Virus record (IMG/VR): IMGVR_UViG_3300035703_000230
Location: 1-36,789 of that record
Reading direction: 5' to 3' (one strand)
DNA length: 36,789 nucleotides
Origin: a virus
Positions 33,501 through 36,789 of the stretch are shown one piece after another. The position numbers were made by a program, and so were the translations under genes. Position 1 is the first letter of the stretch. Every line of letters starts with the position of its first letter. The notes beneath the pieces were generated by a model that was not told the DNA's origin, ran no database searches, and saw nothing but the letters and a program-made list of their open reading frames with translations.

Positions 33501-36500
33501 GCCAACCAAGATCCTCGCGCGCCGAAACTTTTCGGCATCAGCGAGAACCCCTCCGTACTGCGCGCTGTCGGCGCGCCAGACCAGCTGCTCGTCATCGAGC
33601 CGCGCACAGTCGTCAAGGTCGTAAACCCCGAGTTCGTTGGTAAGTCTGCGAGCGCAGATGCTGTGCGCCGTACTGCGACTGGGCTTGTTGTACCGGCTGC
33701 CCCTCGCATTGCGCTGACCGTCGACGAGCTGCGCTCTGTGCCGCAGATGATCGCCGACCCGGTCGCTGTAATACGCAGTGAGGGCGGCACCATGACGCGC
33801 CGTTACGGCTACAAGGTCGTGCTCGACATGGTGAAGGACGGTAACCCCGTGGTCGCCATTGTCCACCCGGACGTGCGTTACGGAGGCGACAGGGCGTCCG
33901 AGATCGCCAGCGTGTATCCGGTGAACGAGCCGAACTCGCTGACCGAGATCAACCGGGAGCTGAATAGCAGCAACCTGTTGTACTTCAACAAGGGTAAGGC
34001 GGTTGCATTGTCAGGGAAGATCAAGGGCGGGTTACCCAGCCTTGCCAAGGTCGCCCCGACGACCGCGAAGAACCCGGGCTCAGTACCGAATCGCGCGTTC
34101 ACGCCGCTGCGTAACAGCAACTTCTCCCGCCGTGTGCCGATCCCCGGTCAGCGCTTTACGCTGCCGGCTCGTACGCTGCGCGAGAAGTACTTCGAGAACC
34201 TGTTCGAGAACCGCATGTCGCGCGTCGAAGACGTGCAACAGGCTGTTGAACAGCAGGGCGGTACGCTCGACATCCGTGATGCACAGGGCAATGTTATTGG
34301 CACCACTGATATCGCAAGCGCAAGCCAGCGTATGCGTGGCGCGGTGCGCGGTCGTCTCGATCGCTTCAAGAAGGAAGTCGAGATCCCGCTGATTGAGAAG
34401 GCGGCGAAGCTGGGCGTGAACCTCGACGAGGTCGCTCAGTACCTGTACGCGGTATACGCCCCGGAGCGTAACGCAATCATTCAGCAGCGCAACCCGACAC
34501 AGTTCGGCACTGACGGCGGCTCGGGCATGACCAACGTCGAAGCCATGCAGATCGTGGGCACCTTCCGTGCGCGCAGGGACTTCCCGCAGATCGCGCAGAT
34601 CGCGAGGGAGTTCCAGCGCATTACGCAGATGACGCAGAACGTCCTGCTTAGCGAAGGACTGGTTGAGCCGGCGGTCATTGCGCAGTGGAAGAAGGACAAC
34701 CCGAACTACGTCCCGCTTCGCGGCTTTGAGAACTTTGACGAAGCCACCGGTCAGTCCCTTGGCGTCGGATCGCCGGGACGAACCGACCCGCGAAACCCGT
34801 TCGTGAAGGTAGCCAAGGGTCGAGAGACCCGCGCCGGTCAGATCCTTGAGAACATCCTGAAGGACTACTCGGATGCCATCGTGCTCGCCGAGAAGAACAA
34901 GGTCTACCGCCTGCTCCTGCAGTTTGTCCGCGAAAACCCGGACCAAGAGCTGTGGCAGGTCAACGCACCTAAGGTCTCGCGCTCGTACTACAAGGGCGGC
35001 ATGTCCCCGCTTGGCTACGCGCAAGGAACCGTGCGTGTCGCCTTCGAGGTCAACGAGGACCCGAGCGAGACGATCGCAGTGCGTGTGCAGGGTAAGCCCG
35101 TGTTCATCCGCGTGAAAGACCCGGGCATGCTCGAAGACCTGCAAATGGCAGGCGCGATCGGCAGCGGCGATCAAGCGAAGCTGTACTTCCGCGTGTGGTC
35201 TGGCGTTATGCAGACGCTCGCGAAGCTACGTACCACTCTCTCGCCGGCGTTCGTGTTCATCGACGCTATTCGCAACACCGAGACTGGCGGCTTCTGGAAC
35301 TTGGTGAAGTATGGTCCGAAGACCGCAGCCAAAGCGTATGCACGTCTGTACAAAGCAGCGCGCGTGGCATGGAAGGCTGAGCGAGACGGCACGTGGCAGG
35401 GCAACAACGACACGATCACGATCCGTGAGCCGGGTCAGCCTGCGCGCACTGTCACGCTGAAGGAAGCCTACGACATGTACCGCGCTGATGGCGGCAAGGT
35501 CGGCTACCTCGACATCAAGGAAATCGAAGACATCCAGCAAGACATACAGCAGCGCTTCCGTGCTGCTCAGGCGTCTGGCTCACTTGATCCGCGCACCTAC
35601 GGCACACAGATGCTTGGCGTGGTGAACAAGGTCGAAGACCTGATGCTCGATGCCGCTGGCTCGATCGAAACCTCCATGCGATTCGCGACGTACTTAGCTC
35701 GCCTCGAAGCCGGCGCAAACCGGCAGGACGCGACCAACGCCGCAAAGAACGTGACGGTGAACTTCGATCGCAAGGGCAAGTGGACCCCACACCTTGGGCT
35801 GCTCTACATGTTTGCCAACGCGAACATTCAGGGTACCCGCGCGACGTACAACCTGATCTTCAAGTCAGGCAAAGCTGGCGCAATGCTCGGCGGTTCATTG
35901 ATTGCACTGGGCTATGCGATTGCGCAACTCGGCGCCGCCGACAGTGGGGATGACGACGAGCCTTACTGGGACAAGAAGCTATACAAGCAGGCAAAGATTA
36001 AGAACCTGCTGTTCTTCACCGAGGACGGAGACACCATCACCATCCCGATGGCGTACGGCTCTGGCTTCTTCGTGAACATCGGTTACGCGCTCAGCGACCT
36101 GCAGCGTGGGGTGCCGTTGGCGAAGGTTGGTGCTTTCATGCGCGACTCCTTCTTCACGCACTTCTCGCCGTTCGGTTCACTAGAGAACCCGGCGACGTTT
36201 GCGGCACCGACCTTGCTCGATCCGATCTTGGTCAGCGCTTCGAACATGACAGAGCAGGGTATCCCACTGATGCCGGACTCGGTGTACGAACCGAACAAGC
36301 CGGACAGCGAGAAGTTCTGGACGGCAACTCGCGGAACAATGTTCCAACAGCTGTCGCAAGCCATGAACGAGGCTACTGGCGGTACGCCGGCGTACTCGGG
36401 CGCCATCGACGTGTCGCCTGAAACGCTGCGCTACTGGTTCGGCTTTATGACCGGCGGTGCTGGCGGCTTCGCGCGCGACGCAGCTGACTCTGTGATGCTC

Positions 36501-36789
36501 ACCACAGAGATCGGTCTTGATGCAGCGATTGATAAGAACAAGATCCCGATTCTGCGCAGCTTCTATCAGCAGAACACTGGTAAGCAGAATCAGACCGAGT
36601 TCTTTGAGAACGCCAAGACTGCAGAGACTGCGCTCAACGAGCTGAACAGCTTGTGGGGCACGGAGTACATGCAGCGCGACGACGTGCGCGATCGGTTCGC
36701 AGAGCGACGCACACTCGCATCCATGGGTAGCGCTGTTCGCGGGTATCGAAACGAGCTTTCAGCTTTGCGAGCAGACGAAGTGAAGGTTA
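27591..36789 (+). CDS. Giant polyvalent protein (over 3066 aa, 3' end outside window)
   Basis: One open frame from ATG 27591 (AAGGGGAG upstream) to the window edge with no stop. Visible modules: residues about 95-420, Gly/Ala-rich hydrophobic segments; about 545-760, a zincin metallopeptidase with HELTH at 633-637; a Pro/Ala linker at 770-860; about 880-1110, a zeta-toxin-like kinase with Walker A GGGGSGKG at 970-977; about 1200-1650, an unnamed domain with GPKIGFGFYSNLSGNFEP and VTIDMWFMR (D1458); about 1710-1910, an unrecognised domain; about 1975-2140, a MuF C-terminal-like domain (SEIASVYPVNEPN, NLLYFNKGKA); about 2200-2700, an LPD38-like region (YAPERN, GSGMTN, IDAIRN); then a hydrophobic stretch near 2763-2785. 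Such proteins are injected with phage DNA to counter host defences. Domain edges are approximate. Confidence 0.92.
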   Translation, partial: MGLLNAYRDVTGDPYSGTGEATEKNRERAAVIEQKSVRGGLLGAYDDVLTQPAKSLPAPDPLARPQAIPTDKESRRLEYGAGEFAEDAGRKATGALVGGTLSMPAGAEAGIKGAIRRGITGESQPVAAGALLQKASDWLMDATGFMSYAEQAENREKAAVAFDRLVSGVKIPGAEGLAEYGSRVQRDIESGISEAGKQRLEGATPRGNILKGEFSFGDDPTVSGYLLQAAGVLGSLAPTVATAVITRSPTAAMAVGGTQAAGEAASTAREYVGNLSDEQLTEVSPYYNTLLRNGVSTEEARQIVTDKAAETGALLQGMVAALGSRVTGKLLNGAYDDILRRVGGNRAGATAAGAAFGATEEGLQETAEGIASDVGIRSQITNKEIGEGSAANLVLGALGGAPVGAISGAKSTPESALDAYLKRAIDGSRVNQESVDRQVRAALDPNRDVALDPLENIRPADSELGDVAVQTPGTAVGVQQDRPEQTPATAQAQNLSLPDTPENSAAVNPIDAALSQSEDQFVAELEAKQAAQATAVEQPPEDSFTAAVASMKQDLGLDEADTLNLGLVTTDTRLNRFKGALESAFGVKVHFVDFGEQLSTDTGKQLGAFSGYRSGDTILVSAKDVDLLDTTWHELTHVLETRHADVYQTLRDTVVPAMDATIRQTLIDNLNQRRRAEVGRDMTQRELDSELVAYVVGDLVRNPQTLGQMFDSFENPEVAKTFRDVLADVLQKMLAVIKGPQYIKERARLVEAQKAVTAAFAEYQKRETQKRMAAPAQPAAAPATTMPPALAQKVAVANTPKPRLRNPFLDQDPEATPASQQAAPVAAAPTAAPVAQDASAAPAAPATAPGQQSQTDTPPSTATEPADEADAYKRVGGQFNRDIQKRGKLASDTFKQALDQDPQGMVDEYLRRFGREVNADHARELSPIYVENPAVYAAYVHEGASRLSKMVFDYVLTNAEQGDIVRFTAGGGGSGKGFAVKQLNLRSPNVILYDGTLSKLDTATSLINKSLASGLPTEVYYINSDAMDSLGRAMKRAERVGRTVPIEVLAEAHDGASNVARQLLTLFANVPLRIVNNGKNGVAYGSINDLPRYNVADLKEKMYAGLNRRVKEDGYPINLAIGFAPDRYSGEAVEEQPAERDDRPVRAASRRGVAGAPSAVREQLDQPAAAPVEEPVTVSVSPETIPADTKTQQTTSARRTKKPAEPATPPKPPIDSAVAQSVARSLGLTDEELRSTSLGYQTGKSGGDQFNTPRLGDLKETVLGIERARRFSGLRQLSIDNETDQDVIAKLIAAEALAAIRAGQSAQEWYDSTIARLMGMAALKYPELADNRESQMAFRLAIAVSSQGLNVEDNLTFALPVYEYYRENGEFPERGSGESSAAMAKNFRLANELMSEMGKDMFMRFLETPFTAGELKSMGYNVDELVDENVLGSSVFGPKIGFGFYSNLSGNFEPVTIDMWFMRTIGRLTGKLRAFDAEKFAGQIARFRASFALTGDNGLFASTRKADGTQMFDPELVAQAATDDESAIALARLVSRAHEKDFKDNREAFDNQTREKSEMVLAADTMIQSLDKPKDAPGNGTERRNLRQIVRKAVTLVEGVHGKRVPPAALQALIWYPEQELYKSFGVRLRVTSQDYAGAIRKILEKEGYSGRELSAAAESGSRRLQSLAAEPQQREDQAAGETDRRVRALEGAEREVFVERKQDEFVLRQERKKPRRKRVVFEVAPDPNNEQLVAAWRELSPERRAEISNKIARPLMKRIGDLFETRVRLSTQVGSYLDDTNPSFAMLVDSGDVVEIAKTAGFVLSQDSMIAFSPKPFKGGAETGAVTIDVGDINATQVDEIYQKLRQIRVGGEQVVGGQSTFNGQMVVLNYSNVDTETLASLINTQLQNDYVVRTAEVYTAFPEKQEYDYASPENDPRGKAKDLRERGRALRAEASALLAAELGIEDAGDVRAEPESVGQFSRRDVELAANQDPRAPKLFGISENPSVLRAVGAPDQLLVIEPRTVVKVVNPEFVGKSASADAVRRTATGLVVPAAPRIALTVDELRSVPQMIADPVAVIRSEGGTMTRRYGYKVVLDMVKDGNPVVAIVHPDVRYGGDRASEIASVYPVNEPNSLTEINRELNSSNLLYFNKGKAVALSGKIKGGLPSLAKVAPTTAKNPGSVPNRAFTPLRNSNFSRRVPIPGQRFTLPARTLREKYFENLFENRMSRVEDVQQAVEQQGGTLDIRDAQGNVIGTTDIASASQRMRGAVRGRLDRFKKEVEIPLIEKAAKLGVNLDEVAQYLYAVYAPERNAIIQQRNPTQFGTDGGSGMTNVEAMQIVGTFRARRDFPQIAQIAREFQRITQMTQNVLLSEGLVEPAVIAQWKKDNPNYVPLRGFENFDEATGQSLGVGSPGRTDPRNPFVKVAKGRETRAGQILENILKDYSDAIVLAEKNKVYRLLLQFVRENPDQELWQVNAPKVSRSYYKGGMSPLGYAQGTVRVAFEVNEDPSETIAVRVQGKPVFIRVKDPGMLEDLQMAGAIGSGDQAKLYFRVWSGVMQTLAKLRTTLSPAFVFIDAIRNTETGGFWNLVKYGPKTAAKAYARLYKAARVAWKAERDGTWQGNNDTITIREPGQPARTVTLKEAYDMYRADGGKVGYLDIKEIEDIQQDIQQRFRAAQASGSLDPRTYGTQMLGVVNKVEDLMLDAAGSIETSMRFATYLARLEAGANRQDATNAAKNVTVNFDRKGKWTPHLGLLYMFANANIQGTRATYNLIFKSGKAGAMLGGSLIALGYAIAQLGAADSGDDDEPYWDKKLYKQAKIKNLLFFTEDGDTITIPMAYGSGFFVNIGYALSDLQRGVPLAKVGAFMRDSFFTHFSPFGSLENPATFAAPTLLDPILVSASNMTEQGIPLMPDSVYEPNKPDSEKFWTATRGTMFQQLSQAMNEATGGTPAYSGAIDVSPETLRYWFGFMTGGAGGFARDAADSVMLTTEIGLDAAIDKNKIPILRSFYQQNTGKQNQTEFFENAKTAETALNELNSLWGTEYMQRDDVRDRFAERRTLASMGSAVRGYRNELSALRADEVKV
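30898..31119 (+). CDS. Nested small gene 1 inside the giant gene (73 aa, +1 frame)
   Basis: ATG at 30898 has AAGGAG (30885-30890) seven bases upstream. The product MRDSTAESKKMDTQSTSQSA, SRQIGILEKLSKSSPQNETI, DQFEQRQDVELLARRQQFAN ending LQRLLKNR is a plausible polar helical protein. Third codon positions are G or C in 59 of 72 sense codons after the start, whereas the giant frame over the same bases has 30 of 72. The giant frame here encodes the linker after its kinase domain (residues about 1103-1177). I counted these by hand. Function unknown. Confidence 0.55.
   Translation: MRDSTAESKKMDTQSTSQSASRQIGILEKLSKSSPQNETIDQFEQRQDVELLARRQQFANSSTNPLQRLLKNR
32539..32715 (+). CDS. Nested small gene 2 inside the giant gene (58 aa, +1 frame)
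   Basis: GTG at 32539 with AGGAGGG at 32527-32533, a near-perfect ribosome binding site five bases upstream. Product: MDENSAQQPNLDQDAYSRWL, QNLSNEKIKQLAKRTAEFVR and a Ser/Asn/Lys-rich end. Third positions are G or C in 49 of 58 codons, against 22 of 58 for the giant frame over the same bases. The giant frame there reads as an Arg/Glu/Ala-rich linker between its domains (residues about 1650-1709). The frame is the same +1 frame as nested genes 1 and 3. Function unknown. Confidence 0.55.
   Translation: MDENSAQQPNLDQDAYSRWLQNLSNEKIKQLAKRTAEFVRLREQNAKSSLSENKTSSS
33322..33498 (+). CDS. Nested small gene 3 inside the giant gene (58 aa, +1 frame)
   Basis: ATG at 33322 with AGGAG at 33310-33314 seven bases upstream. 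Product: MPVQRMTPEEKQRIFGNGVV, LFGQKPQPSSQPSSESKTQE and a Ser/Gln/Glu-rich tail. The N-terminal PEEKQRIFGNGVVLFG looks like a folded or peptide-binding segment, the rest disordered. Third positions are G or C in 48 of 58 codons versus 28 of 58 in the giant frame. The giant frame here is the linker just before its MuF-C-like domain (residues about 1911-1970). It is the most protein-like of the three nested ORFs. Confidence 0.55.
   Translation: MPVQRMTPEEKQRIFGNGVVLFGQKPQPSSQPSSESKTQETSEQSPSQSGNSAEETLS

Noticed and set aside
34080-35174. Long opposite-strand ORF (364 codons), and similar ones at 31572-32492, 18132-18836 and 3538-4125
   Set aside because: They mirror well-supported + strand genes with strong G/C third-position bias, which suppresses stops on the other strand. 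They lack ribosome binding sites and their products are rich in Arg, His, Leu and Val without recognisable motifs.

Overview
The window is one strand of a tailed double-stranded DNA bacteriophage (Caudoviricetes) or a prophage of that type. It holds the lysis and virion module only. Every supported gene reads on the + strand, packed with ATGA, TAATG and GTGA junctions and AGGAG-type ribosome binding sites about 6 nt ahead of starts. I see no tRNA, rRNA, CRISPR array, integrase, transposase or replication gene. Base composition is moderately GC rich with a strong preference for G or C in third codon positions. No tape measure or tail sheath gene is visible. Together with the connector-type proteins and the candidate ejection proteins, this suggests a short-tailed (podovirus-like) particle; the host cannot be named, though a Gram-negative bacterium is plausible.

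Layout. 1-1.8 kb: a small unknown gene, two membrane proteins that look like holins, a GH24 endolysin with an E-C-T active site, and a 38-residue ORF coupled at both ends. 1.75-7.8 kb: large terminase, portal, two small proteins, scaffold and major coat protein, closed by a strong terminator. 7.8-11.6 kb: head-tail connector proteins, an Ig-like protein, a protein built from sixteen 18-residue repeats, and a small structural protein. 11.6-17.6 kb: a 1323-residue fibre with a self-cleaving S74 chaperone, three tandem paralogues, and a structural protein ending in a Hint (hedgehog/intein) domain. 17.6-18.2 kb: a small gene with its own candidate promoter and terminator, then another small gene. 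18.2-24.5 kb: a large virion protein with repeated beta domains, a lambda-J-like tip/fibre protein and small accessory proteins. 24.4-27.6 kb: a GNAT-like protein and two candidate internal virion proteins, one carrying a second S74 domain.

27.6 kb to the end: one uninterrupted reading frame of more than 3066 codons, still open at the window edge. It is a giant polyvalent protein with a zincin metallopeptidase (HELTH), a zeta-toxin-like P-loop kinase, a conserved domain with a possible DNA-glycosylase-like signature, a MuF C-terminal-like domain and an LPD38-like region. Such proteins are thought to be packaged in the capsid and injected with the DNA.

The most unusual feature is inside this giant gene. 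Three short ORFs, all in the same +1 frame and each with a strong ribosome binding site, sit in linkers between successive domains of the giant protein, and in each the normal phage codon pattern follows the small ORF rather than the giant frame. Other points of interest are the Hint domain on a virion protein, the exact 18-residue repeat array, two S74 domains in one phage, and an over-represented ACAGCTGT palindrome.
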